A program made the translations under genes and the position numbers. Positions 53,620 to 62,206 of a stretch of DNA of 64,000 bases are shown here, piece after piece (the stretch's first letter is position 1; every line of letters begins with the position of its first letter). The DNA is from Palsa-504 sp963756575 (GTDB lineage Bacteria; Actinomycetota; Actinomycetes; Streptosporangiales; Streptosporangiaceae), in assembly GCA_963756575.1 (NCBI GenBank), contig CAVWOM010000019.1, positions 248,001-312,000 on the forward strand. Reading direction: 5' to 3'. The notes under the pieces are model-generated. The model was given only the letters and a program-made list of their open reading frames with translations. It ran no database searches and was not told where the DNA came from.

Positions 53620-54545
53620 TTGGCGGCACATCACCCGGTCGGTATGCGCCTGGAAGATCCGCTTCACGTCGCCTGGCGATGCCGCGTACATGCCAGGGTC
53701 AGCGGCCAGTGCCGCACGGTAGGCCGGTTCGTCGGCGATGCCGAGCTCGCTGCGGATACGCTCGGTGATCCGCCCCATCTCGGCCAGGCCGGCCGCATGC
53801 AGCTGCCCGGCGGTCAGGTCCAGGCCGGTGTGCAATGAGATCAGCCCGGCGTAGCAGTCCGCGCCGCCCGGGTACTGCCCGATGCCCGCGCCGTCACCGC
53901 CGGCTCGCTCATCGGCGGCGAGGTCGCCGAGGATCCGCTGGAAGGCGCCGGCGAGCCTGCCGCTCACGATGGCAGCAGCACCGTCAGTGAGCCGCCCTGC
54001 GGGGCCAGGCGCTAGGCCCGCGCAGCGGTCAGCCGTCACCAGCAGCCCGGTGGCGGCGTCGGCGTGGCCGCGCATCGTCGCCATAACCTGCGGGACGGCC
54101 CAGGCTGGCAGGCGGATCCCGCGTTCGCGCTGGGCTTGCATCGTGCCGCCGATCTGCTCGGCCAGCGCGGCGTAATCGTTCAGCAGGTGCAGGTACCAGT
54201 CGGCATCTGCCGTCGCCGTAAACTCCGCGGCCTCGAAGATCTCCTCCCGGTACGCACTCAGCGGCAGGGCGTTATACGGCGTAACCGGGAAGCGGTACCA
54301 GAACCGCTGCGCTTCAGCGGCTTCGTGCTGAAGATGATCACACAAGAACACGGCATCCACGCCGCCGACACCGGCCAGCCGGCCCAGCATGCTCACCGCG
54401 AACGAGACATCCCGCTCCATGGCTTCCGGGCCGCCGGCGGCAGCGACTCTACCGGCCGCCCCACGCGCAGCGCGGTGAGCGGATCCCGGGCCAGCACCCG
54501 ATCCCACAGCAGGTCACTCAGCTCACCGGTAACCGCCTCAGCCAC
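53620..54545 (-). pseudogene. Truncated and frameshifted DUF885 gene
   Basis: DUF885-type sequence is clear: YNALPLSAYREEIFEAAEFT, DADWYLHLLNDYAALAEQIG, YAGLISLHTGLDLTAGQLHA and MGRITERIRSELGI. The probable start GTG 54545 (VAEAVTGELSDLLWDRVLAR) is in one frame, and the main body begins in another near 54425-54440 (PPAAR to AMERDVSFAVSML), so at least one frameshift exists. The family domain is about 500 residues or more; here it is cut after DRVM near 53625, where the ABC operon's terminator begins. Non-functional. Confidence 0.8.
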
Positions 54546-54666
54546 CCGGGTAGGCTACATCGCCTCATCCGGCCCCAGCCCGCTAGCGGTCTGCGGCCGT
54601 GCCGATGTGTGCTGATGTTGGCGGTCTTCGGGATCGCAGGGGCAGCCTGTCTTGACGGTGTCCGTC

Positions 54667-54783
54667 ATGAGCCATGACGTCATCGCGGGCGATGAGCCTA
54701 TCGCAGACGGGATGCACGTAGCCGTCTGGCTGCGCCGCGACTTGACCAGACTGAAGCCGTCACCGGCAGTGGGCGGAAGCTAG
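54667..54783 (+). CDS. Possible 38-residue frame, low support
   Basis: ATG 54667 opens a frame reading MSHDVIAGDEPIADGMHVAV, then WLRRDLTRLKPSPAVGGS, to TAG 54781-54783, overlapping the convergent oxidoreductase end by four bases. Composition is protein-like but there is no good ribosome site and no family resemblance; it may be debris of the same decay that broke the DUF885 gene. Confidence 0.2.
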   Translation: MSHDVIAGDEPIADGMHVAVWLRRDLTRLKPSPAVGGS

Positions 54784-55745
54784 AGGTCGATGACGACCTT
54801 GCCGTGCACGTGCCGGCCGGCTTGAAGCTCGACCGCGGCGCGGATCTGCTCGACCGGGAAGCTTGCCGCGATGGGCACGCGGAGCTGGCCCGTCGCGACC
54901 AGGCGGGCGATCTCCTCGATGGCGCCGGGGGCGGCGTTAGCGCCGTTGGCCGGCGTGATCCCGTCGACCTGGGCGGCGATGGTGGTGATGCGCTCGTCCG
55001 GGACGCTGAGTTCTCGTGCCGCCTGCGCCGTCTCCGTCCCGTAGAGGTCGATGGCCGCGGTGACGCCGGCGGGAGCCAGGGCGCGGAGCCGGCCGGCCAG
55101 GCCGTCGCCATAGGCGACCGGCTCGGCCCCGAGGGCACGCAGGGCACCGGCCGACGCCGCCGAGCCCGTCCCGATCACCCGCGCGCCCGCGAGGCGGGCG
55201 AGCTGCACGGCGAACACGCCGACCCCGCCTCCCGCGCCGCCGATGAGCAGCGTGTCGCCCGGGCCGGGGTTGACGACGGCGAGCGCGGCGGCGGCTGTGC
55301 ACCCCCCGATTGCCAGGGTGGCGGCGGTGCGGTCATCGACGCCGTCGGGGGTACGGTGCGCGTCGCCGCCCGCCGCGATGGTCCCTGCTACCTCAATTAC
55401 CACGTAGTCGGCGACCGCGCGGGAAAGGGCGCCGCCGAACACCCGGTCGCCGGCCGCGAACTCGGTCACGCCGTCACCGGCCTGGTCCACGACCCCGGCA
55501 TAGTCGGTTCCGAACCCGGACGGCAGGCTCAAGCCGAACCGGGCGGCGGTCTCCGCGTCGGAGGTCATGAACCAGTCCATCGGGTTCAGCCCGGCCGCGG
55601 TGACTCGCACGCGGATCTGCCCCGGGCCGGCCTGCGGCGCGGGTACCTCGCGGAGGTTCAGGACCTCGGGGCCGCCGAATGATTCGAGCTGGACCGCTCG
55701 GCTCGTGCTCGCCGGCGTGCTGGCGCCCGGTTGCTGCGTGCTCAC
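54780..55745 (-). CDS. NADP-dependent quinone oxidoreductase-like (MDR) protein
   Basis: A 321-residue zinc-free medium-chain reductase. The N-terminal barrel has AGLNPMDWFMTSD near residue 50 and SGFGTDYAGVVDQAGDGVTE near 75. The nucleotide-binding region has LLIGGAGGGVGVFAVQLARL near 165-185. Family members reduce quinones or enones with NADPH. It is divergent from a TetR regulator, and two identical-type operator sites lie between them, so it is probably the regulator's target. A TetR-induced detoxifying enzyme is the simplest reading. Confidence 0.9.
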   Translation of the reverse strand: MSTQQPGASTPASTSRAVQLESFGGPEVLNLREVPAPQAGPGQIRVRVTAAGLNPMDWFMTSDAETAARFGLSLPSGFGTDYAGVVDQAGDGVTEFAAGDRVFGGALSRAVADYVVIEVAGTIAAGGDAHRTPDGVDDRTAATLAIGGCTAAAALAVVNPGPGDTLLIGGAGGGVGVFAVQLARLAGARVIGTGSAASAGALRALGAEPVAYGDGLAGRLRALAPAGVTAAIDLYGTETAQAARELSVPDERITTIAAQVDGITPANGANAAPGAIEEIARLVATGQLRVPIAASFPVEQIRAAVELQAGRHVHGKVVIDL

Positions 55746-55780
55746 TTGTCTCCCTGACGGCGAATGTAGGCAACGAGAAG

Positions 55781-55831
55781 CGGACTATGCTCCGTTTAAG
55801 GGGCACCGTACCATAATCGGAGCGTGATCCG
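55781..55831. promoter_or_regulatory. Two CGGA-N6-TCCG operator sites
   Basis: CGGACTATGCTCCG at 55781-55794 and CGGAGCGTGATCCG at 55818-55831 share the dyad CGGA-N6-TCCG. They lie in the 88-base gap between the divergent oxidoreductase and TetR genes. Two matching dyads here strongly suggest a TetR-family operator pair; binding is inferred. Confidence 0.68.
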
Positions 55832-55833
55832 TT

Positions 55834-56406
55834 TTGGCTGAGTCAGGAACTCGCGTGCTGCGAGCCGATGCGACTCGCAACCGCAGCCAGCTCCTCGAAG
55901 TCGCGACCCGCGTGTTCGCCTCGGCCGGCACCGAACCGTCGATGCGCGCGATCGCACGCGAAGCCGGGGTCGGCATCGCCACGCTCTACCGGCACTTCCC
56001 CACCCGCGAGTCCCTTGTCAACGCGGTCTACCGCGATCAGGTCGCGCGGCTCACCGACGGCGCCCGCGAGCTACTCGTCCAGCTTCCCCCGTCCGCGGCG
56101 CTGCGACGCTGGATGGAGCTGTTCGGGGACTGGATCGCGACCAAGAACGGCATGCTCGGCACGCTGCTCGCGATGATCGAATCGGGTGAGATCGCCCATG
56201 CCCAGACCCAGGCCGAGCTGCTCGCGGCCATCGACGAAATCCTCGGCGCCGGCCGGGTGACGGGCGAACTCCGCGCCGACGTCACCGCCGAAGACATCGC
56301 GGCCAGCCTCATCGGCATCTTCACCGTGGCCCGCCCGCCCGAACACGACGCCAGGGCGAGCCGCCTGCTGAACATCTTGATGCACGGCCTCCGACCCGCA
56401 CCCTGA
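55834..56406 (+). CDS. TetR-family transcriptional regulator
   Basis: A 190-residue regulator. The N-terminal helix-turn-helix spans about residues 12-58 (QLLEVATRVFASAGTEPSMR, AIAREAGVGIATLYRHFPTR). The C-terminal helical domain binds ligand. The start is TTG 55834; a GTG at 55855 within the first ten residues is possible. It is divergent from the MDR oxidoreductase across two CGGA-N6-TCCG sites, the second ending three bases before the start, which suggests autorepression. Confidence 0.92.
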   Translation: MAESGTRVLRADATRNRSQLLEVATRVFASAGTEPSMRAIAREAGVGIATLYRHFPTRESLVNAVYRDQVARLTDGARELLVQLPPSAALRRWMELFGDWIATKNGMLGTLLAMIESGEIAHAQTQAELLAAIDEILGAGRVTGELRADVTAEDIAASLIGIFTVARPPEHDARASRLLNILMHGLRPAP

Positions 56407-56742
56407 ACCACCCATCGGCCGCGGTAGGAGGCATAACCACGAATCGCTCACGCTCTGCCGGGTCGATCAGGTCAAGATTGCGAAGCTGGCTGCAGGTAGC
56501 AGGCCAGCTTGCCGGAACCTGACGGAACCGGATGCCAGGCCGCGGGCCGGCCAGCCGGGCGCCCGCCGGCCCGCCTGGCCCGGCGGGGCTGCCCGGGAAG
56601 TCGCCGGCCAGGTCAGGTGCGGGCCAGGCGGAATTTAGGGTGTTGATCAAGGTGGCGCGTTAGCATACGACTCGCGCCGGATGCTGACGGGCTGCCTGGG
56701 CTCGGCTAACTGGCCTGCGCGGGTCCGTTTCAGGGAGAGATC
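56407..56742. other. Spacer without a trusted gene
   Basis: About 340 bases. It holds a small hairpin, aagctggc/gccagctt near 56480-56507, and a very GC-rich stretch near 56530-56600. A minus frame (56321-56650) runs antisense into the TetR gene and is not called. The promoter of the beta-propeller gene should lie near 56640-56730. Confidence 0.5.
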
Positions 56743-57981
56743 ATGATCAGGTGGGTCCGCGCGGGGGGGCTCGGCCTCACCCTGGTCCTGCTTCCTGCTT
56801 GCGCCGCCGGCGTCAGCCAGACCCGGCCGCCGGCGGCGTTTACTGCTTATGTCGTGAATGAGGGCTCGGACACGGTGACTGCCTTTAGCGTCCGCACCGG
56901 GAGAGTCGTCAAGACGATCAAGGTGGGTGCCGGGCCGGCGGCGATCGCGATCACCCCGGACGGCACGACCGCTTACGTCGCTAACGCCGACTCGGGCACG
57001 GTGACGCCTATCAACACCGCTACGCAGCGCGCCGGCCCGGCTATCAGGGTCGGGAATCAGCCTGTGGGTCTTGCGATCACGCCGGACGGCCGGACCGTCT
57101 ACGTGGCCGACTTCGGCTCGGGCACGGTGACGCCGGTCAGCACGGCCACGCAACGGGCCGGGCGGCCCATCAAGATCGAGAACGGCCCCGGGGGCCGCGG
57201 GATAGCAATCACCCCCGGCGGCAGGACCGCATACATCACCAGTGACATGAGCACGGGCACGGTCACGCCGGTCGACCTGGCTACCCGCACGGCCGGCACG
57301 CCGATCAGCGTGGGGCAAAATCCCGCCGGCATTGCCATCAGCCCGGACGGCAGGACGGCCTACGTCCAGATTATTTCGTCAGGTTCCGCGAGTACGGTCA
57401 CACCGGTCGACCTGGCCACCGGAGTCCCCGGCCGCCCGATCGAACCGGTCAGGGGCAACACCGTCACGGCGCTGGCACTCAGCCCGGACGGCACGGCTGT
57501 CTACGCCATCAGCTTCTTTTCCAGCGACTCAACGGTCCCCACTGACACGCCCGGGACCATGACGGTGATCAGCGCCGCTACCGGCAGACCGGGGAAAGCC
57601 ATCACCGCGGGTGACAACCCCATGGCCATTGCGATCACACCAGACGGCATTACCGGGTATGTCGCCGATTCCCCCAGCTCCGGCCCCGGGACGGTGACAC
57701 CGATCCAGATCGCCACCGGTACCCGCGGCAAGCCCATCCCCGTTGGCCGCGAACCCGTCGCGATCGCGCTGACTTCAGGAACGAACTCAGCCAGCAATAG
57801 ACATGTTCGCTTACCAACCGGGTCTGTCAGCTTGAAGTTACAGTCCCCGCGAGGCCCGACGGGCGCTGGTATGCCCGACACCCTCGTCCGGACCGGGCGC
57901 AGGCACGACTGGCATGACCGCAGTCATTCGATGGGCGATGCGGGGAATCATCTTAGGTTTGAGTTAGCCCGAGCGTGCTAG
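56743..57981 (+). CDS. Secreted YVTN-type beta-propeller lipoprotein
   Basis: A 412-residue protein. A lipoprotein signal (LTLVLLPACAAG, Cys near residue 20) precedes about seven repeats of roughly 42 residues built on AIAITPDGTTAYVANADSGT, with TVTPINTATQRAG between blades. This is the YVTN/NHL-like propeller layout, usually a binding or scaffold domain on the cell surface. The last 60 residues after ALTSGTNSASN are not repeat-like and are Arg/His-rich, so the original stop may have been lost. ATG 56743 has a GGGAGAG ribosome site. Confidence 0.85.
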   Translation: MIRWVRAGGLGLTLVLLPACAAGVSQTRPPAAFTAYVVNEGSDTVTAFSVRTGRVVKTIKVGAGPAAIAITPDGTTAYVANADSGTVTPINTATQRAGPAIRVGNQPVGLAITPDGRTVYVADFGSGTVTPVSTATQRAGRPIKIENGPGGRGIAITPGGRTAYITSDMSTGTVTPVDLATRTAGTPISVGQNPAGIAISPDGRTAYVQIISSGSASTVTPVDLATGVPGRPIEPVRGNTVTALALSPDGTAVYAISFFSSDSTVPTDTPGTMTVISAATGRPGKAITAGDNPMAIAITPDGITGYVADSPSSGPGTVTPIQIATGTRGKPIPVGREPVAIALTSGTNSASNRHVRLPTGSVSLKLQSPRGPTGAGMPDTLVRTGRRHDWHDRSHSMGDAGNHLRFELARAC

Positions 57982-58047
57982 CGGAACGAGGCGGCTGGGT
58001 CTAACAAGTTCAGCAAAGCTATGCGGCGGCTAGAGCGTTGGCTAAAT

Positions 58048-58935
58048 TCAGCCGTGATTACGTTTTCCGAGCGGGGAAGCATCTAGCTTGAACCCCACTG
58101 GGGACCCAGGGCTAACATCGATGTAATCAATAGAAATTACGATCTGCCCGTCTGGCGTCTTGATCTGCTCTGGAGCCTGACAGTTATAATAAGGAGTTAT
58201 GCGAAATCCATTTAGCAGGTTGCAGCTTTTGTCGAACGTGACCGTCGCTGAAATGCGTTTAGCGGGACGCTGAAAGCGCCAATCGATAGGCTCGGTTTGG
58301 CCGGCAAGCAAACCTTTATAATGCCCAGGCCACTCCCATCGAATCCAAGCCCGTACGATTTCTCCCGCGCTAGCTGGCTTTTCAAAGTGTATGAAGACCC
58401 ATAGCCAGTTTTCTTCCCACTTACATGTGGTGTCATACCTGGCCCCCAGTTGCATATTTTCATCAAAGCTACGTGCTTCGAACTTGATTCGGCGCCGCTC
58501 GGATTCGCTAATTACTTCAGGGGTTGCCATACCTGCCCTGTAAATACCAGACCAGACTGTATATAGCTCTTGATCGGCAACGCGTATCGTCACCCATTTT
58601 TCCAAAATCGTATCGCCGCCCTTGCTTACATATACCTTGTCCTCCCAATCCTCTATCGTATACGCGTACTTTAAGGCACTCTGGGCAAAGCGGTCGGTAT
58701 AGAGATTCAAGATTGTTGCGCGCTCCGCCAATAGGGTCCGGGCCGAACGAAGCTGCAGGGAAAGCGCACTGATGATCGCTATGGCAACAAAATAACCGGC
58801 GATTGTTGCGGTGAAAGAAACAAGGCCACCAGTAATCAGGCCAGCGCCAGCCAAGGCACCTATGACAGTAAATGGCGCAAGAATTACTTTGCCAATGCCA
58901 TATTGGGATATGAGTGAATCAAAAAAGCGCTCCAT
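58048..58935 (-). CDS. Low-GC two-TM protein with beta-rich domain
   Basis: A 295-residue protein. Two close membrane helices at about residues 15-60 (IGALAGAGLITGGLVSFTAT, IAGYFVAIAIISAL) are followed by a beta-rich cytoplasmic domain with many Trp, Tyr and Lys (YTIEDWEDKVYVSKGGDTIL, EENWLWVFIHFEK, IRWEWPGHYKG). Base composition is far lower in GC than neighbours, which suggests recent transfer. The 2TM-plus-beta layout recalls membrane effectors of cyclic-nucleotide defence systems (S-2TMbeta/Cap15 type), but no nucleotidyltransferase is nearby, so that is only a topological analogy. A GGAG-type site precedes ATG 58935. Confidence 0.6.
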   Translation of the reverse strand: MERFFDSLISQYGIGKVILAPFTVIGALAGAGLITGGLVSFTATIAGYFVAIAIISALSLQLRSARTLLAERATILNLYTDRFAQSALKYAYTIEDWEDKVYVSKGGDTILEKWVTIRVADQELYTVWSGIYRAGMATPEVISESERRRIKFEARSFDENMQLGARYDTTCKWEENWLWVFIHFEKPASAGEIVRAWIRWEWPGHYKGLLAGQTEPIDWRFQRPAKRISATVTFDKSCNLLNGFRITPYYNCQAPEQIKTPDGQIVISIDYIDVSPGSPVGFKLDASPLGKRNHG

Positions 58936-59465
58936 TGGTCTCGCCTCCTTCGCGCGGCAATGAGTCCGTCAGCCCCGCAACACAAGGCTAGACCACCCGA
59001 CCTGAGCTACGGTTAAGACGCCGTGGACGCCCGACTACAGTAGCGTAGCCACAGTGCGCGACGAGGAAAATCATGGTTCTGTCCGGTATGTGAAGGATGG
59101 TGTTCACCTGCGTGGTTTGTAGGCACGGGCATGCAACGATTTTCATGTAGGTCTCTGGAACCAGCATGAACGGGGTATAACGAGCCCGGACTGGCATTAC
59201 CGCGCGCGGGTGCGCGCGTGCCCGCGCCCGATCCCGGCGGCGATGACCTGCCCCCATGGGCCTGGCCGCGGCTGGAAGCACTGGCCGACGGGAGTGCCGC
59301 CCACGGCAGTTCCTTTTAGCCGCCGCGCAGGCTCGAATCCGCTGTCGTTTCACCGGTCTCCCCGCAGGTGGGCCCGCTATGAGGACGTCCGAGTCGCGAG
59401 ACAACAAGACATCGTGGACGCTCATGGCCGCCTCATGCGCGGAGTGTAAAATAGTGCTAATAAAT
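58936..59465. other. Lower-GC spacer with a gene remnant
   Basis: About 530 bases. A plus-strand frame near 59180-59320, preceded closely by a stop and without a start, reads VPAPDPGGDDLPPWAWPRLE and ends ADGSAAHGSSF before TAG at about 59320. It looks like the C-terminus of a lost gene. The minus frame 58988-59491 is Arg-rich and not convincing. I see nothing else. Confidence 0.4.
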
Positions 59466-59514
59466 GAGTGCTGAGCGGGCGGGCTCCTCAAGACGTGCTA
59501 CCCGCCCAGCACTC
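59466..59514 (-). terminator. Intrinsic terminator of the small membrane gene
   Basis: The arms gagtgctgagcgggcggg (from 59466) and cccgcccagcactc (to 59514) pair almost fully. On the minus strand the stem is followed by ATTTATTAG. It lies 20 bases beyond the stop of the 52-residue gene. Confidence 0.7.
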
Positions 59515-59533
59515 CAGACCAGCGACTATGCCG

Positions 59534-59692
59534 CTACAACAGGTGCAGCAACACCAGTAGTGCGGTAAGCGCACTCAGCGCCGACGCCATACACGTCAAG
59601 ATGGCCGTCGCAGTCGCCCACGTAAGCCGTGCCCTGCTGCTACGGGCGCGGCTTACGCCTTTAGCGGGCATGCGCCCTTTCTTATTCGACAC
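59534..59692 (-). CDS. 52-residue single-pass membrane protein
   Basis: GTG 59692 is preceded by the ribosome site GGAGGGAGG and opens a 52-codon frame. The basic N-terminus (MSNKKGRMPAKGVSRARSSR) is followed by a hydrophobic helix rich in Ala, Leu and Thr (ATAILTCMASALSALTALLV) that runs to the end. It has its own terminator. The ribosome site, charge-then-hydrophobic layout and terminator make it a credible small gene. Possible roles include a small regulatory membrane protein or a toxin-like peptide; nothing decides. Confidence 0.6.
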   Translation of the reverse strand: MSNKKGRMPAKGVSRARSSRARLTWATATAILTCMASALSALTALLVLLHLL

Positions 59693-60305
59693 CCTGGAAC
59701 CTCCCTCCGGTCGGATGCCGCGCGGCCATCCGAGTACGCATGAGGAATGGGACCAGGAGGGGAACCTTGAGGCCCAAGCCCAGCGAGACCAAGATTAGCG
59801 CGCCACGCAGTCCGTCGCCATCTAGGGAGAATCAAGACATTCGCTCTGGTCTTTGAGTTACAAGCTAGAAATCCGTCAGCTGACCGATGTCTCGCCTTGC
59901 AACTCTCAGTAATTTGGTCCTGTGCTCCTGAGGTGCAGACACATATCGACCTGTATGTCAGGATCTGCCCGGATCGAAATGTGAGCCATGTGATCTGCCT
60001 CACATTGTGAACGGCATTTCAGAAGTTCCTGCTCATAACCCGGTAGCAGCCAGAGGCTTGTCCATGATGCGGCGTTGAGCTCGTACGTGACCCAGTGAGC
60101 GACTGCGGAAGAAGGAGCGGATCCGGCGGAGCCGATCCAGCCGCTGACGTCGGTGCCGGCCACGTAGTTATCCAGCAGGCACGACTCAATGGCCAGCCAA
60201 GCTATATGCACTGCAGCGTTTAGGGCGAATGCCCGCTTCTGCCGCGATGAAGGTGGTTCTCCTGGAGAAGCGAACGTCGGCTGGACGCAGCAGGTCGGTC
60301 CGTTG
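59693..60305. other. Spacer with an uncertain minus-strand frame
   Basis: About 610 bases. A minus frame ending at 59906 reads AAVHIAWLAIESCLLDNYVA, HWVTYELNAASWTSLWLLPG and EQELLKCRSQCEADHMAH. It is protein-like but has no convincing start downstream of the VOC gene, so it may be a truncated gene. I do not recognise it. The promoter of the 52-residue gene should lie at about 59700-59800. Confidence 0.35.
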
Positions 60306-60701
60306 TCAGGTGGTGCCACCAGAGCCAGCCGGTTCTCTGGACAAGATGCAGAACTCGTTGCCTTCGGGATCGGCCAGTGTGATCCAGCCGCTGCCGTCGG
60401 GCCGCCTGTGATCAGCAACCTGTGATGCCCCCAGCGCCAGGATTCGTTCGGCCTCCTGCTCACGCGTCCGGTCGACCGGGCGCAGGTCGAGATGGATCCG
60501 GTTCTTTACTGCCTTATCGTCAGGGACCGTGATGAACAGCAGAAGCTGGCTCTGGTCGGGCGAGATGATCAGGCATTCCTCATCGCCGGGTTCGTTCGGG
60601 TCATCAGGATCTTCGGTAAAGCCCAGAACCTGGGACCAGAAGACCGACTGCGCGCACGCGTCGCGCGCATCGAAAGAGGTGTGCGATATGCGGCTGGTCA
60701 T
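60306..60701 (-). CDS. VOC-family (glyoxalase/bleomycin-resistance-like) protein
   Basis: A 131-residue two-module VOC protein. The opening SHTSFDARDACAQSVFWSQV is typical (metal His at residue 7). NRIHLDLRPVDRTREQEAER near 68 supplies the second His, and WITLADPEGNEFCIL near 108 carries the final Glu. All three metal ligands are present. It may act as an isomerase, dioxygenase or binding protein; the substrate is unknown. ATG 60701 is the start. Confidence 0.88.
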   Translation of the reverse strand: MTSRISHTSFDARDACAQSVFWSQVLGFTEDPDDPNEPGDEECLIISPDQSQLLLFITVPDDKAVKNRIHLDLRPVDRTREQEAERILALGASQVADHRRPDGSGWITLADPEGNEFCILSREPAGSGGTT

Positions 60702-60913
60702 GGCGACAGCTTTGACTGAAGCGCTGAGATGGTCAAACGGTTTCCGTGTCTGGGCATCAAGCGGGTCGCCGGCCGGTTGCTGACTGGGTGTTCACGGAAG
60801 CCGGAAAGACCTCCCAGCGGCCGCCGGAGAGCTGCGTGTCCGGGCAGGCGGCGACCAGCCCGGTACTACAGTCCCGGTTTGTTATATAGCCGCCTCCTTT
60901 CTCTCGGCTGGGT

Positions 60914-62117
60914 TCAGGTGGCCCGGGTGGCTTTTTGAGCTGGGCCATGGTTGTGGTGCCAGCGAGCACGGGCCTGGTGGCGGCGGCACCAGCGCGACCA
61001 GGCGTATCCGAGCTGGCGGGCGGTGGTGGTCATGGGCTGGGTGGCCAGCCGGGCGAGGCGGCGTGCTTCGGGGGCGCTGACCTTGACCAGGCCGGGCTCG
61101 CTGCCGGGCGGGTCGTCGTCTGCGGTGGCGGGCAGCTTGCCGGTGTCGTGCCAGGCTGCGGGCTGGCCGGCGGGCGCGCTGCCGATATCCGGGCCGGGCG
61201 GTGTCGGGCGTGCGGCGGCGATGGCCAGCAGGGCGCGGGCGCACATGGACAGCACGGTGTGCCGGTGGAAGGACTGCCAGGTCCGGACTTGGTGCTGGTC
61301 GAGGCCGACCTGGCCTTTTCCCTGCTGGAAGCATTCTTCCACCGGCCATCTTTCCCTGCGACCCGGATCAGGACGGCCAGGGACACCGGGCGGCCCCCCG
61401 GGGCGTGGCAGAAGTAGAAGGCCAGGTCTTCGGGTTTGGGCAGGCTGCGGCGTATCAGGACCCAGTGTCGGGGCAAGGTGGTGCCGGTCAGGCCCATTCG
61501 TAGTCGCGGCGACCTTTGCAGCCGCGCCCGCAGGAGCGGGTCTCCCACGCCGTGCGCGGGACCATGGCGGCCACGGTGGATACGGGCGCCTTCCGGCCGG
61601 ACGGCAGCGTGACGGTGAAGCTCACTGGCACTGCCAGCACGTATCCCTTCCCGGCCTGCTCGCAGGCTTCCCGCAGTTTCGAGCTGCGGCCGTATACTTC
61701 GTCGCCGGCCACCCCCGCGAACGGGATCCCGGCGTCTGCCGCGCCGGTAATCATCTGCGTGCCCAGGGCCGGCTTGGTGGTGAACGCCGCCTCCTCCGGC
61801 ACGTGCGCTTTCTCCCGCCGCGCCTGGCCGACGCACCAGGCTTTGGGCAGGTAGAGCCGGAAAATCGGACAGTACGTGGGCGCGGGCGGTGACGTAGGCG
61901 GCGAACACCACCGTCGGCGGTCTCGTCTAGCACCACGATCGCCTCCGGGTCGCCCAGGTGCGCGACGATGAACCGCTGCAGCGCGGCCAGCGCCGCCTTT
62001 CAGTCCCAGGCGCACTCGGCTAGCAGCGCCTGCGTCCGCCGGGGCGTGGCGTGCCCGGCCCGCTCGGCGAGCTGCCAGCACGCCAGGCAGGCCAGATCCG
62101 GGGAACTGGGGCAAGCT
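60914..62117 (-). mobile_element. Decayed IS701-family transposase
   Basis: Read across frames, the minus strand encodes an IS701-type transposase. Pieces in order are QALLAECAWD, an in-frame stop near 61999, ALQRFIVAHLGDPEAIVVLD ETA, a damaged stretch, EEAAFTTKPALGTQMITGAA, GVAGDEVYGRSSKLREACEQ, AWETRSCGRGCKGRRDYEWA, HWVLIRRSLPKPEDLAFYF, VLIRVAGKDGRWK, then after a frameshift near 61340 EECFQQGKGQVGLDQHQVRT and SFHRHTVLSMCARALLAI. The pieces need at least one stop, one deletion and two frameshifts. No clear terminal inverted repeats were found by eye. Inactive. Confidence 0.82.
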
Positions 62118-62206
62118 CAAAGAGGGTACGGTGGCCGTGCCGTACCGGGGTAGGCCCCGCTGCCTGGGTGGCGGGGTTCGATGAGGCGGTGGATACGGTG
62201 GAGGTC

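Noticed and set aside
59328..59350. A tRNA T-loop-like string, aggctcgaatccgctg
   Set aside because: No cloverleaf arms or CCA-type end can be built around it on either strand.
58988..59491. A 167-codon Arg-rich minus frame
   Set aside because: Overlaps the plus-strand gene remnant and the terminator of the small gene; no start context or family resemblance.
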